Below, piece after piece: positions 1-9,018 of a stretch of DNA of 64,000 bases; the stretch's first letter is position 1, and each line of letters begins with the position of its first letter. The DNA is taken from assembly GCF_018282095.1 (NCBI RefSeq), contig NZ_CP074126.1, forward strand, positions 1,932,501 through 1,996,500, read 5' to 3'. Made by a program: the position numbers and the translations under genes. Below the pieces are notes generated by a model. The model saw only the letters and a program-made list of their open reading frames with translations. It was not told where the DNA came from and ran no database searches. The DNA comes from Pseudovibrio brasiliensis (GTDB lineage Bacteria; Pseudomonadota; Alphaproteobacteria; Rhizobiales; Stappiaceae).

Positions 1-198
1 CGTACGTGTCGTCGCTTCAAGAGTTTCCACTTTAACGGCAAATGGAACAGAGGCTTGAGCTTTCACGCGTTCAGCTGGCGGTGGCGTAGAATTTTCGCCA
101 TTACCCTGACCCATCACAACAGTGGTGCCAGTTGCCATCCAAATACCAATTCCGGCCGTAAGCCCCAATGCCAGAACATGTGAAAATCGAATTGCCAT
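1..198 (-). CDS. RND efflux periplasmic adaptor, N-terminal fragment (runs off the window)
   Basis: Only the first 66 codons are inside the window. They begin at an ATG with a good GGAGAG ribosome site. The reading starts with a short basic stretch and a hydrophobic segment (about residues 8-26), then a Pro/Gly-rich linker and the beginning of a beta strand (VPFAVKVETLEA). This is how HlyD/AcrA-type membrane fusion proteins start: membrane anchor or signal peptide, then the barrel-sandwich domain. Such adaptors link an inner-membrane RND pump to an outer-membrane channel. The gene starts 25 bases after the PadR regulator on the same strand, so the two are probably cotranscribed, with the pump gene expected outside the window. 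The family call rests on the N-terminus and context only. Confidence 0.6.
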   Translation of the reverse strand, partial: MAIRFSHVLALGLTAGIGIWMATGTTVVMGQGNGENSTPPPAERVKAQASVPFAVKVETLEATTRT

Positions 199-223
199 TT
201 TTCTCTCCGCCGGTTCTAGGCGA

Positions 224-772
224 TTATTCAGCTGCTTGAGCGTGGGAGACACGCTCACTGGCGATGCGCTCAAGCTTGCTTCGGTTCATTTTCAAGTAAT
301 TAAGGGAAGCACTCAGTGTGGTGATGCCGTACTCCAGCGTCCACGCGCTGGCCGGATCATTACAAAGCTCAACCTGATGTTTCATGCCCCCGATCTTCAG
401 CTCAAGATGCTCGATGCGACGGTCGATCTCGCGTGTGATGAACTCGCCTCCAACCCATCGGCTATAAAGAGCAAGAAGAAGGAATGGGGATCTGAACAGA
501 TCTTCAACAGGGGTCTCAGTCAGCTCTTGCACAAAAGCATCACGCCCTGCCTGCGTAATAGAATAGATTTTTCGGGATGGTTTGCCTGAGGAGGTTTCTT
601 CGCGCCAGGTCACAAGCCCTTCCTGTTCCATCTTGGCAAGTGACGGATAAATCGACCCGTAACTGGCTTCAATGAAATGGCTAAAATGGCCTTCTTGCGC
701 AGTCTTGCGAATTTCGTATCCAGTCGCGTCTCCGCTGGACAATATGGCAAGACAAAATTTTCGTGTGCTCAT
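224..772 (-). CDS. PadR family transcriptional regulator
   Basis: 182-residue DNA-binding protein. The N-terminal winged helix (about residues 1-80) has the PadR pattern: MSTRKFCLAIL, then ATGYEIRK in the first helices, then YGSIYPSLAKMEQEGLV across the recognition helix and wing, followed by the basic strand GKPSRKIYSIT. The C-terminal half is helical (PadR C-terminal dimerisation domain). I chose the start at MSTRKF; an upstream in-frame ATG would add 13 residues with no family resemblance. PadR proteins are usually repressors of detoxification or efflux genes that respond to phenolics or drugs. Here the gene lies just upstream of an efflux adaptor on the same strand, so local control of that pump is the natural inference. 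A palindrome about 110 bases upstream may be its operator. Confidence 0.85.
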   Translation of the reverse strand: MSTRKFCLAILSSGDATGYEIRKTAQEGHFSHFIEASYGSIYPSLAKMEQEGLVTWREETSSGKPSRKIYSITQAGRDAFVQELTETPVEDLFRSPFLLLALYSRWVGGEFITREIDRRIEHLELKIGGMKHQVELCNDPASAWTLEYGITTLSASLNYLKMNRSKLERIASERVSHAQAAE

Positions 773-883
773 ACCCACCACATGGCACTGAGTGTTGAAA
801 ACAGAGCTCATACAGCGATGAGCTCGAATAAACTACTGAACTTAAAAGACTTAATTTCGACTAGAGCAAAAGTCTGATCACGT

Positions 884-907
884 TCGATATATATCGATTA
901 GATATAT
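884..907. promoter_or_regulatory. Candidate PadR operator: AT palindrome upstream of padR-type gene
   Basis: TCGATATATATCGA at 884-897 is a perfect 14-base palindrome, and its GATATAT half is repeated at 901-907. PadR dimers typically bind AT-rich inverted repeats in the promoter of their own operon, so this is a plausible autoregulatory site. The remaining bases of the gap 773-1191 show no gene or clear RNA. No binding evidence exists in the sequence itself. Confidence 0.35.
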
Positions 908-1191
908 GTGAAACTTTTCTACTTAATGCTCTGAACACTGTCAAATGTAGAAATGTAACAGGATGTCCCACTCTTGCTACATAGGGTTCAGATTGGTCAC
1001 CTGCTCAAAAAATCAATGGGTCTCTCTCACTTTTATTAAATAATCTGCAAAAGAATGTGTTTGCCATCACAGGTTGTTCCAATTTTCTTCGTTTACGAAG
1101 CAGTTGTGCATTGGATTTCTGCACAAACCTACTTGTCTTGTCTTGCTGTTTTGAGGTGAAGTATCTCCGGTCAACTTCAAAAAGGTATTTC

Positions 1192-2097
1192 ATGATGGAT
1201 TATGCACGCGATATGATTGGGTATGGCCGGAACACACCGGACCCTAAATGGCCAGGCAATGCGAAGATCGCGGTACAGTTCGTTATCAATTATGAAGAAG
1301 GCGGCGAAAACAACATTCTTCATGGAGATGCCGGCTCCGAAGCATTCCTTTCTGAAATTGTCGGCGCGGAATCATGGCTGAACCAGCGTCATATGAATAT
1401 GGAGTCTATCTACGAGTATGGCTCCCGCGCTGGCTTCTGGCGTTTGTGGCGTTTATTCCAGAAACATAAATTTCCGATCACCTGTTACGGTGTCGCAACA
1501 GCATTGGAACGCAATCCCAGTGCAGTTGAGGCAATGAAGGAAGCAAGTTGGGAAATCGCTTCCCACGGCCTCAAGTGGATCGAGTACAAGGACTTCTCTG
1601 CCGAAGAAGAGCGCTGGCACATTGAGCAGGCGATCAAGATCCATGAGGACACCACCGGCGAGCGTCCATATGGTTGGTACACAGGCCGCACCTCGGTCAA
1701 CACACTGCCACTGATCATGGAAGAAGGCGGCTTCCTGTACAGTTCAGACAGCTATGCAGATGATCTTCCATATTGGGTGGAAGGACCAAAAGGCCCGCAT
1801 CTGATCATCCCGTACACGCTGGATGCCAACGATATGCGCTTTGCAACACCGCAGGGCTTTAACAGCGGTGACCAATTCTTTACCTACCTGAAAGATAGCT
1901 TCGACACGCTCTACGCCGAAGGAGAGGATGGAGCGGCCAAAATGATGAATGTTGGCCTCCATTGCCGCCTGGCTGGACGCCCTGGCCGAACTGCTGCTCT
2001 GGCCCGTTTTCTGGATTACATCTCCACCAAACAAGACGTCTGGGTGCCGCGCCGCATCGATATTGCACGCCACTGGCATGAGCATCACAAACCGTAA
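1192..2097 (+). CDS. puuE: Allantoinase, PuuE type (polysaccharide deacetylase fold)
   Basis: 301 residues, close to the about 300 typical of PuuE. PuuE hydrolyses allantoin to allantoate in purine catabolism and belongs to the polysaccharide-deacetylase (NodB) fold rather than the amidohydrolase fold of classical allantoinase. Recognisable family segments are RDMIGYGRNTPDPKWPG at the N-terminus, QFVINYEEGGENN (about residues 27-39), SRAGFWRLWRLF, EIASHGLKWIEY and MNVGLHCRLAGRPGR near the C-terminus. The start is the first of two adjacent ATGs, with AAAGG upstream; an upstream extension in frame has no family resemblance. It stands alone here, with no allantoicase or uricase beside it, so the rest of the pathway must be elsewhere. 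A nucleoside hydrolase 7 kb away could feed the same route. Confidence 0.88.
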   Translation: MMDYARDMIGYGRNTPDPKWPGNAKIAVQFVINYEEGGENNILHGDAGSEAFLSEIVGAESWLNQRHMNMESIYEYGSRAGFWRLWRLFQKHKFPITCYGVATALERNPSAVEAMKEASWEIASHGLKWIEYKDFSAEEERWHIEQAIKIHEDTTGERPYGWYTGRTSVNTLPLIMEEGGFLYSSDSYADDLPYWVEGPKGPHLIIPYTLDANDMRFATPQGFNSGDQFFTYLKDSFDTLYAEGEDGAAKMMNVGLHCRLAGRPGRTAALARFLDYISTKQDVWVPRRIDIARHWHEHHKP

Positions 2098-2411
2098 GCT
2101 CCTCAAAAGCTGAGGCAATTGCCTTCCTTGCTATGAGTGAGGGAGGCTGTCTCGCCATCTGTAGAAAAGCCATTTTGTTCTTGAACTGGCCGCAATGCAG
2201 CCATTTGCAGGCCAGACACACCCTATATTGCCTTGTTGGTCGCACCCTTTGAATCCACATAGTGAATAATGCATAGGTTCAAATTGTTGTGACCATCTGT
2301 CTTCCTCAATTAGTTATTGATAGAGACAAGTTAGAAACGCAAATCGGCTGTGCGGTATGCCTATTGCATCATCCTCGGCAATCTAACTTAAGGAACAATA
2401 ATAGGGTGACC

Positions 2412-3146
2412 ATGAGCTTTTTAAGTGCAACGGCCGAGAAGGCGAGGCATTCAAGCAAAAGAAGTTTGTCCCGGCGTGGTTTTGTCATCGGAACAGCAGC
2501 TCTGGCGTTGGCTGGCTGTCAGACCACAAGTGCACCAAAACGTAAGACGGTCGCTGATCTTCGTCAGGACCCATACTACAAGGCCGTTTATGGCCCGATG
2601 CCGGAAGAAAAATTCCCCATCCCGGCAGTGAACCTCAATCAGATCCCTGATGGCAAATATCTCCGTCAGGTCGTCAACTACACCGGACCTGAAGCGGGCG
2701 GCACCATTGTGGTCGACCCATCCAACCGCTTCTTGTATCTGGTGCGTGGTGACGGAACCGCGATGCGCTATGGTGTTGGTGTAGGCCGCGCAGGCTTTGG
2801 TTGGAACGGCGATGCTGTGATCCAGTACAAGCGCCAGTGGCCGAAATGGACACCGCCTGCAGAGATGATTGCACGTCAGCCAGAGCTGGAAGAGTTCCGC
2901 TATGGTATGGCGCCGGGTATTGAGAACCCGCTGGGCGCTCGTGCGCTTTATCTGTTCCAGAACGGTAAGGATACCTTGTACCGCCTGCATGGTACCAACG
3001 AACATTGGTCCATCGGCAAAAACGTATCCAGCGGCTGTATTCGCATGCTCAATCAGGACGTAATCGATCTTTACAATCGCGTTCCGGACGGATCTCGCGT
3101 TGTGGTTCGTCCGGCCAGCAATCCGGTGGAACCGCTGAGCGTCTGA
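2412..3146 (+). CDS. L,D-transpeptidase (YkuD domain), probable Tat-exported lipoprotein
   Basis: 244 residues. The N-terminus has a twin-arginine stretch (LSRRGFVIG), a hydrophobic segment and the lipobox LAGC, so the precursor is probably exported folded by Tat and lipidated on that cysteine. The YkuD catalytic domain occupies about residues 95-235 and carries the signature HGTNEHWSIG ... SSGCIRM, with His193 and the nucleophile Cys209. Such enzymes make 3-3 peptidoglycan crosslinks or attach proteins to the cell wall; which one applies here cannot be told. The start was taken at the ATG before the signal peptide; about 120 in-frame bases upstream lack protein character. The 314 bases between puuE and this gene hold nothing I recognise. 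A terminator follows directly. Confidence 0.88.
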   Translation: MSFLSATAEKARHSSKRSLSRRGFVIGTAALALAGCQTTSAPKRKTVADLRQDPYYKAVYGPMPEEKFPIPAVNLNQIPDGKYLRQVVNYTGPEAGGTIVVDPSNRFLYLVRGDGTAMRYGVGVGRAGFGWNGDAVIQYKRQWPKWTPPAEMIARQPELEEFRYGMAPGIENPLGARALYLFQNGKDTLYRLHGTNEHWSIGKNVSSGCIRMLNQDVIDLYNRVPDGSRVVVRPASNPVEPLSV

Positions 3147-3173
3147 TAAAAAACATCATCGCGAAAAAGACTG

Positions 3174-3205
3174 AAAGGCCTGATATCCCCATCAGGCCTT
3201 TTGTG
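3174..3205 (+). terminator. Rho-independent terminator of the L,D-transpeptidase gene
   Basis: AAAGGCCTGAT pairs with ATCAGGCCTTT around a six-base loop and is followed by a T-rich run. Confidence 0.85.
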
Positions 3206-3451
3206 TTTCCGCCTTTGGAAAACGCGAGGTTAGGTTGAGGAAAGTGTAACGAACTGTAGCAAAACGCCGGTTCAGACAATGTCATTACGTTTTTACAAAC
3301 TTCAAAATGCACATGTCTCACAAAAGCAATGTAAAACACTCTCAACTAATATGTTCTTTCAAGCATACTTGTTTCGCCAAGAGGCTCCCCATTGATCCAG
3401 TGAGTCTGCATAGCCGTAAGTACTGCGAATTCTTGTAGGAGTTGGGTGTAT

Positions 3452-4840
3452 ATGTCCCGTTCTAGGCAGGCTGTAAAAGTTGGTCTGATCGCCATCTCAA
3501 TTGGCGTTGCAGGATTGTATATCGGCAAACCGGCGCTGTTCTCAAAGCCGGTTCCACTTCTCTCTTCCATTGGACTAACGCTCTGGCCTGCGGAAAACTC
3601 CGAAGTGGCCGTGCAGGGTTCTGGCAATAAGCAACAAGGCAAGAAAGGTGGCGGAAAACGTGGATTTGGCGGAGGCGGCAATCAGGAAATTCTCGCCCGA
3701 GCCCGCAATGTAACCACTGGTGTCACCGACACATTTGTCCGCGCAATCGGCACTGGCCGAGCTGCCAAAATGACGGATCTTTACCCGGAGGCTTCAGGCC
3801 GCATTCAAGAGCTTCCATTCAAAGCAGGCACACGTGTTTCCAGGGGTGATATCGTACTGCGCTTGGATGATGCCGAAGAGAAACTGTCCGTAAACAGAGC
3901 TAAACTGGCTCTGAAAGATGCGGAAGAGCAGGTTGAGCGCTTCGAAAAGCTCATGACCTCTCAGACCATTTCCACTGTTCAGATGCAAAATGCTTTGCTG
4001 GCAACCAATCAGGCACGCCTTGATCTGGATAAGGCCAACATCGATTTAGACCGCAGATTGGTAAAAGCCCCGTTTGACGGCGTGCTTGGCATTATGGATG
4101 TGGAGATTGGCGACTACGTGACACAGTCCTCTCGGATCACTGGTCTCGATGACCGCTCCAGCATACTGGTAGAATTTGTGGTGCCAGAGCGCTTTGCAAA
4201 CAAGGTGAAGCGCGGTGATAAAGTGGAACTGCGCACCGAAGCTATGCCGGGTCGTATCTTCAGCGGAGAGCTCACCGCCATGGAAAACCGCGTCGACTCA
4301 GATTCCCGTACGCTCAAAGTGCAGGCCACCGTCGATAATCCGGATGACCTGTTGCGCTCCGGTATCGCCTTTGATGCAAGGGTACAGCTAGAGGGGGATC
4401 AATGGCCCTCTGTCCCATCAATTGCCCTGAAATGGGATCGCTCCGGCCCGCACATCTGGCTCTCTGAGAATGGTGAGGCTCTTCGCACAGACGTAATCGT
4501 CATTGAGCGCAGCGCAGACCGCGTGCTGATCGAAGGTGAAGTCGAGCCCGGTGATATTGTCATCACAGAAAGCGTTCGTGACCTGAGGCCGGGCACCAAA
4601 GTGCAGCTTAGCCCTGAACCAGGCTTTACACTCACCCAGCCGGAAGGCAGCAAAGCCCCGCTTGTGAGTGAAACCCAAACCTCTGAGGAAAAGGTAGAAG
4701 GAGAGCGCAAAGGCAAAGGCCGCGATAAAGGCAAAAACAAGCCTGCGGATGATGAGCAAACCCAGCAAGGAGAGCCTGTTAAAAGTTCTGGCTCCCGCTC
4801 CGGTGCATCCAGTGATGATGCCAACCAATCCAGCTCCTGA
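3452..4840 (+). CDS. RND efflux periplasmic adaptor (HlyD/AcrA family)
   Basis: 462 residues. A hydrophobic anchor or signal (about residues 9-25) is followed by the barrel-sandwich half-motif (SGRIQELPFKAGTRVSRGD), a helical hairpin (about 145-200, heptad-like KDAEEQVERFEKL), the second half-motif (LVKAPFDGVLG) and the beta-barrel and membrane-proximal domains. It bridges the inner-membrane RND pump encoded directly downstream (24-base gap) to an outer-membrane channel that is not in this window. The start is the ATG at 3452 with AGGAG ten bases upstream; a GTG six bases earlier is too close to that site. Residues 71-86 are Gly/Lys-rich, and the last 55 or so residues are a low-complexity hydrophilic tail (GKGRDKGKNK then Ser/Gly/Asp), an unusual extension for this family. 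Confidence 0.9.
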   Translation: MSRSRQAVKVGLIAISIGVAGLYIGKPALFSKPVPLLSSIGLTLWPAENSEVAVQGSGNKQQGKKGGGKRGFGGGGNQEILARARNVTTGVTDTFVRAIGTGRAAKMTDLYPEASGRIQELPFKAGTRVSRGDIVLRLDDAEEKLSVNRAKLALKDAEEQVERFEKLMTSQTISTVQMQNALLATNQARLDLDKANIDLDRRLVKAPFDGVLGIMDVEIGDYVTQSSRITGLDDRSSILVEFVVPERFANKVKRGDKVELRTEAMPGRIFSGELTAMENRVDSDSRTLKVQATVDNPDDLLRSGIAFDARVQLEGDQWPSVPSIALKWDRSGPHIWLSENGEALRTDVIVIERSADRVLIEGEVEPGDIVITESVRDLRPGTKVQLSPEPGFTLTQPEGSKAPLVSETQTSEEKVEGERKGKGRDKGKNKPADDEQTQQGEPVKSSGSRSGASSDDANQSSS

Positions 4841-4863
4841 TTGACGGACCCCAAGGTGTTTCT

Positions 4864-7800
4864 ATGACCACTGACAAAAACTCCAAACGGGAAAGTCATC
4901 TGAGCGGATTGTATGCCCTGTGCGTGCGCCGTCCGGTACTGGCGATTACCCTGAACCTCCTCATCATCGTTGCAGGCATTGCAGCTCTTCTGGGTGTTGA
5001 AGTACGCGAGATGCCCAACGTAGACAGGCCTGTTGTAACCGTAACAACCACATATTCCGGTGCTCCACCGGAAGTCACTGACGCTGAAATCACCAGCGTT
5101 CTGGAAAAAGCAATCGCCCGAACCGCTGGCATTGAATCTGTCTCATCCTCCTCAAAGTATGGCCGCAGCCGGATTACAGTTGAGTTCAATGATGGCGTAG
5201 ACGTCAGCGAGGCCGCCAACGATATTCGCGATGCAGTCAGTGGCGCAGGGCGCAACCTGCCTGAAGATGCTGATACGCCTGTTGTGGTGAAAGCAGACGC
5301 TGACGCTGACCCGGTCATGCGCCTCGTGGTGACATCCGATGAGATGCGCATTGAAGAACTCAGCAAGTTTGTTGATGACGAGATTATCGACCGCATCACC
5401 TCGGTGCCTGGAGTGGCCAGTGTCGATGTTTATGGCTCGCAAACACCTGTCTTTAAGGTCGCGATTGATGTGCAGGCCATGTCATCCAGAGGCCTGACAC
5501 CAGATAACCTACGCAGCGTTCTGCAAGAGCTGGCCTTGGATACCTCTGGCGGTTCTCTGGAAACAGGTGATCAGGAACTCTTCGTTCGCGCCAACTCTGA
5601 TGTGAAGACCGCTGAACAGATCGGCATGGTCAAACTGAATGACACAACACGTATCCGCGATATTGCTTTTGTAAGCTACGGCCCGGAAAGAGCATCCTCC
5701 GGTGCGTTCTACAACGGCAAACGTGCTGTCGGCATGGGCATCATCCGCTCGGCCAATTCTAACACCATTGATATCTCCAATGATGTCCGTGCTGAAGTTG
5801 CCCGGATGCAGGAGCAGCTGCCAAAGGATGTGGAAGTCAACATCAGCAGTGATGATGCCACTTTCATTGGCGGCGCAATCAAGGAAGTGGTGTTCTCGCT
5901 CTTCCTCTCCACCAGCATCGTCGTGGGTGTGATGTTACTGTTCCTCGGCTCAATCCGCGTAACGCTCATTCCAGCCGTTACAGTACCTGTAGCCTTGATC
6001 GGCGCCTTGGTCGGCATCTGGCTGGCAGGGTTCTCCGCAAACGTGCTCACATTGCTGGCCTTGTTGCTGGCAACCGGCATGGTGGTGGATGATGCCATTG
6101 TAGTGTTGGAGAACATCTCTAAGCGCGTTCACAAAGGGCAGGGGCCACGCGCCGCTGCGATCCTTGGTACGCGTGAGGTCTTCTTCGCGGTGATCACCAC
6201 AACAGCGACACTAGCAGCCGTCTTTATCCCGATCTCGTTCCTGCCGGGCAGCGTCGGTAAGCTTTTCTCCGAGTTTGGTTTCGTACTGGCGATTAGCGTT
6301 ATGCTGTCCTCCTTCGTTGCGCTGACACTCGCACCAATGATGGCATCACGCCTGCTGCGCACGAAAAACTATGAGGACACGCACAAGCCGTCAGCTGCTT
6401 GGAGAGCAATCTCGAGCGCGGGAACTGCGATTGAGCGCTATTACTCAAAAGTCTTGGATTGGTCACTGCGCCGACCATTCGTGTTGCTGGGTTTGGCAAC
6501 CTTGTTCGTTATCCTCGGTGCTTCACAGTTCACATCGCTGCCGCGACAGCTGACACCCTCTGAGGACCGCTCTGTGATCTTCATGATCGCCTCTGCGCCA
6601 CAAGGCTCTAGCTTGGATTATACAGCCGCTAAAATGCGTGAGCTGGAAATCATCGCTCAGCCTTACGCAGAAAATGGCGAAGCGCGAAGCGTTATGAGCC
6701 TTGTAGGCATGGGCGGGCAGATCAATCGCGGCTTCCTCATTATGTCCTTGAAGGACTGGGCAGAGCGTGATCGCTCTCAGCAGGAGATCGTCAACGAACT
6801 CCAACGCAAAACCTCCAAGATCCCGGGCCTTAAAGTGCGCGTGGCACAGCCAAACACGCTGGGCATTCGTGGCGCTGGGCAAGGCCTTCGTTTCGCAGTG
6901 ACGGGCACCAACTACGATGAATTGGCTGAAAGTGCCGATGATATCGTCGCTGAAATGCAGGCCCGTTTTGGTGACAAGGTTGGCTTTGCATCCGTTTCCT
7001 ACGAAACGACTCAGCCGCAGTTATTGGTCAGCGTGGACAGAGAACGCGCCAACGATCTGGGCCTCTCCTCAGACCGGATTGCCTCCAACCTGCGCATGCT
7101 TCTGGATGGGTCTTCTGTTGCGGATCTCTTCGTGGAAGATGACGGCATTCCGATGGTCATGGAAGCAGGCGGTCTGCCACTGCGCTCAACCCGTGACTTG
7201 GAAAACATCTTTATTAAAAGCAGAGACGGCACCATGCTGCCCATGTCTTCCATCGTTTCCATCGAGGAAGAGGCCGTTGCGCCAAGTCTGACGCGTGAAG
7301 AGCAGCAACGAGCAGTCCCGGTCACCATCGCCATAAATGAAGGCTACGATCTGGCTCAGGCGATTTCAGATATGAAACAGGTCGCTGAGGAAGTTCTGCC
7401 CGAAGGAAATAACGTCACGCTCCTCAGTGAAGCCGCAGTTCTGGAGAAGACCACTTCCAATGTCTACATGACGTTCCTCTTCGCGATCCTTGTGGTCTTC
7501 CTCGTGCTGGCTGCGCAGTTTGAAAGCTTCATGAGCGCCTTTGTGATCCTCTGCACAGTGCCATTTGGGGTATCCGCCGCGATTATCTCAATCGGCCTGA
7601 CAGGTGGCTCCATCAACGTCTACTCCCAGATCGGTATCATCCTGCTGGTTGGCCTCATGGCAAAGAACGGTATTCTGATCGTGGAGTTTGCTAACACGCT
7701 GCGTGAAGAAGGACGTTCTGTATTCCAGGCGATCCACGATGCCTGCCTCATCCGCTTCCGTCCGGTGGTGATGACTGTTGTCTCCACCGTGCTGGGCGGT

Positions 7801-8022
7801 GTACCGCTCGTCATGGCGTTTGGCGCCGGTGCAGAAGCGCGTATCGAGATGGGATGGGTGATCGTCGGCGGTCTGGGCTTTGCAACGCTCTCAACGTTGT
7901 TTGTCACGCCAGCAGCCTATCTGCTGCTGATGCGCTTTACGAAACCACGTAAGGCCAGTGAAGAGAAGCTGCACAGCGAACTGGATGAAGCGCTGGGCAC
8001 CACAAATACGCCAGCGGAGTAG
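4864..8022 (+). CDS. RND multidrug efflux pump, inner-membrane transporter (AcrB/MexF-like)
   Basis: 1052 residues, full length for the HAE1 RND family. The N-terminal membrane helix (ITLNLLIIVAGIAALLG) is followed by the first large periplasmic loop, helices 2-6, the second periplasmic loop and the last six helices. Proton-relay aspartates are visible as GMVVDDAIVVLEN (Asp409-Asp410). The C-terminal half carries LLVGLMAKNGILIVEFAN, the usual TM10 signature. It exports amphiphilic compounds in exchange for protons as a trimer with the adaptor encoded upstream. Substrates cannot be predicted. No regulator lies next to this pair; the PadR gene belongs to the other, truncated pump at the window edge. 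Confidence 0.95.
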   Translation: MTTDKNSKRESHLSGLYALCVRRPVLAITLNLLIIVAGIAALLGVEVREMPNVDRPVVTVTTTYSGAPPEVTDAEITSVLEKAIARTAGIESVSSSSKYGRSRITVEFNDGVDVSEAANDIRDAVSGAGRNLPEDADTPVVVKADADADPVMRLVVTSDEMRIEELSKFVDDEIIDRITSVPGVASVDVYGSQTPVFKVAIDVQAMSSRGLTPDNLRSVLQELALDTSGGSLETGDQELFVRANSDVKTAEQIGMVKLNDTTRIRDIAFVSYGPERASSGAFYNGKRAVGMGIIRSANSNTIDISNDVRAEVARMQEQLPKDVEVNISSDDATFIGGAIKEVVFSLFLSTSIVVGVMLLFLGSIRVTLIPAVTVPVALIGALVGIWLAGFSANVLTLLALLLATGMVVDDAIVVLENISKRVHKGQGPRAAAILGTREVFFAVITTTATLAAVFIPISFLPGSVGKLFSEFGFVLAISVMLSSFVALTLAPMMASRLLRTKNYEDTHKPSAAWRAISSAGTAIERYYSKVLDWSLRRPFVLLGLATLFVILGASQFTSLPRQLTPSEDRSVIFMIASAPQGSSLDYTAAKMRELEIIAQPYAENGEARSVMSLVGMGGQINRGFLIMSLKDWAERDRSQQEIVNELQRKTSKIPGLKVRVAQPNTLGIRGAGQGLRFAVTGTNYDELAESADDIVAEMQARFGDKVGFASVSYETTQPQLLVSVDRERANDLGLSSDRIASNLRMLLDGSSVADLFVEDDGIPMVMEAGGLPLRSTRDLENIFIKSRDGTMLPMSSIVSIEEEAVAPSLTREEQQRAVPVTIAINEGYDLAQAISDMKQVAEEVLPEGNNVTLLSEAAVLEKTTSNVYMTFLFAILVVFLVLAAQFESFMSAFVILCTVPFGVSAAIISIGLTGGSINVYSQIGIILLVGLMAKNGILIVEFANTLREEGRSVFQAIHDACLIRFRPVVMTVVSTVLGGVPLVMAFGAGAEARIEMGWVIVGGLGFATLSTLFVTPAAYLLLMRFTKPRKASEEKLHSELDEALGTTNTPAE

Positions 8023-8028
8023 CACCTG

Positions 8029-8376
8029 CTACGGACAGGCCGAGATGATGACGATACTCGTATTGCCTTCGTCTCGGCATCTTTGTGCAAGGTAATAAAT
8101 GTCGAGCCGCAGCGTAACCAGGTGTGAGTTTGCACCCGGCTGCGTCGTCTCATTCACCCGGTGCCCGAGGTCTTGAGAGAGCTCCAGCTCAAAGAAAGCC
8201 TCACTCTGGGAGAAGTAAGAGAGCAGCAAATCCAGATCCAGCGCTTCATTTCCCGCTGCGTCGACCACCCGGGTTTGGCGCAGCTTGTCGCGCCACATGA
8301 GTTCGCCGCAATTATCAAGAAACTGCTCGCAGGAGACCAGCTGGTCAAACAATTGATGCACAGTGGAACGAAGCAT
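8029..8376 (-). CDS. Hypothetical protein, 115 residues
   Basis: I do not recognise a family. It is a soluble, acidic protein with an amphipathic N-terminal half (LDNCGELMWRDKLRQTRVV, then LDLDLLLSYFSQSEAFFELEL) and a beta-rich C-terminus ending IVIISACP, with four cysteines. Codon choice (many CTG, CTC, GAC, GTC, CGC) matches the neighbouring genes, which is the main reason to believe it over the competing plus-strand frame at 8161-8436. It converges on the RND pump gene with only six bases between the two stops. The ribosome site is weak, so a different start is possible. Confidence 0.6.
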   Translation of the reverse strand: MLRSTVHQLFDQLVSCEQFLDNCGELMWRDKLRQTRVVDAAGNEALDLDLLLSYFSQSEAFFELELSQDLGHRVNETTQPGANSHLVTLRLDIYYLAQRCRDEGNTSIVIISACP

Positions 8377-8623
8377 CTAAACCCAATCCAAACCTTCAAA
8401 TGTAGGTACCAGAGCAAGTATAGCGCACAGATCTAATTTCCCCTCAAAACCAAACAGTAAAATTGAAGGCAATAGCAACTTTACTGCGTTCTATCTCCCT
8501 AACTAGTCCCGGATCACCCCTCAATTGTCACAGAAATACAATAAAGCGCATTAAGTGCGCCTTGTTTGTGGTATGCTTAACTTTTCCCTAACGGAAATAA
8601 AGGTGCGACCACGGAGAGATACT

Positions 8624-8971
8624 ATGCGCTCACGCAAGCTTTTTACACTGATACCCGTGTTTCTTGCAGGCCTGCTGGGGCCGGTCTCAGCCAATCAGGC
8701 ACTGGGCATTCAGCAGCTAACAGAGGTGAGCGGCAGGGCCGAAGTGGTCGATAAACGTCATCTGGATATTTACCATGCCTACGGCATTGTTAGGGTCGGG
8801 CTTATGTGGCCCGCAAAGAACCACTATTCCCTGCGTAGGCAACTGGTGACGGCGGTAAAAGTGAAGTGCTTGATGTTTGGTTCTGAAACACATGCCAGCT
8901 GTGTGGCGATCGATCAGTTCGGTTCCCGCTGGATGCTGGGCAGCGCAGGCCAAATGGCCTTTACCAAATAG
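8624..8971 (+). CDS. Hypothetical secreted protein, 115 residues
   Basis: A GGAGAG ribosome site seven bases upstream fixes this start; about 23 upstream in-frame codons were discarded. Residues 1-24 form a clear Sec signal peptide (basic MRSRK, hydrophobic LFTLIPVFLAGLLG, cleavage after VSA), so the mature protein of about 90 residues is periplasmic or secreted. The mature part has two cysteines (in VKCLMFGSE and ASCVAID) that could form a disulfide, and several beta-like segments. No family is recognised. It is a single gene ending just before a hairpin shared with the convergent nucleoside hydrolase gene. Confidence 0.7.
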   Translation: MRSRKLFTLIPVFLAGLLGPVSANQALGIQQLTEVSGRAEVVDKRHLDIYHAYGIVRVGLMWPAKNHYSLRRQLVTAVKVKCLMFGSETHASCVAIDQFGSRWMLGSAGQMAFTK

Positions 8972-8977
8972 AGGGAG

Positions 8978-9010
8978 GAAAAGCGCCGAACCTCATAGAA
9001 CTTCGGCGCT
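8978..9010 (-). terminator. Terminator between convergent genes
   Basis: AGCGCCGAA pairs with TTCGGCGCT. Read on the minus strand the stem is followed by TTTTCC, so it ends the nucleoside hydrolase transcript. It may also stop the small secreted-protein gene, though the plus-strand T-run is poor. Confidence 0.7.
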
Positions 9011-9018
9011 CATCAGAA

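Noticed and set aside
8161-8436. A 91-codon plus-strand frame opposite the 115-residue hypothetical gene
   Set aside because: It looks protein-like in places, but codon usage on the minus strand is better and the frame has no clear ribosome site. Some doubt remains.
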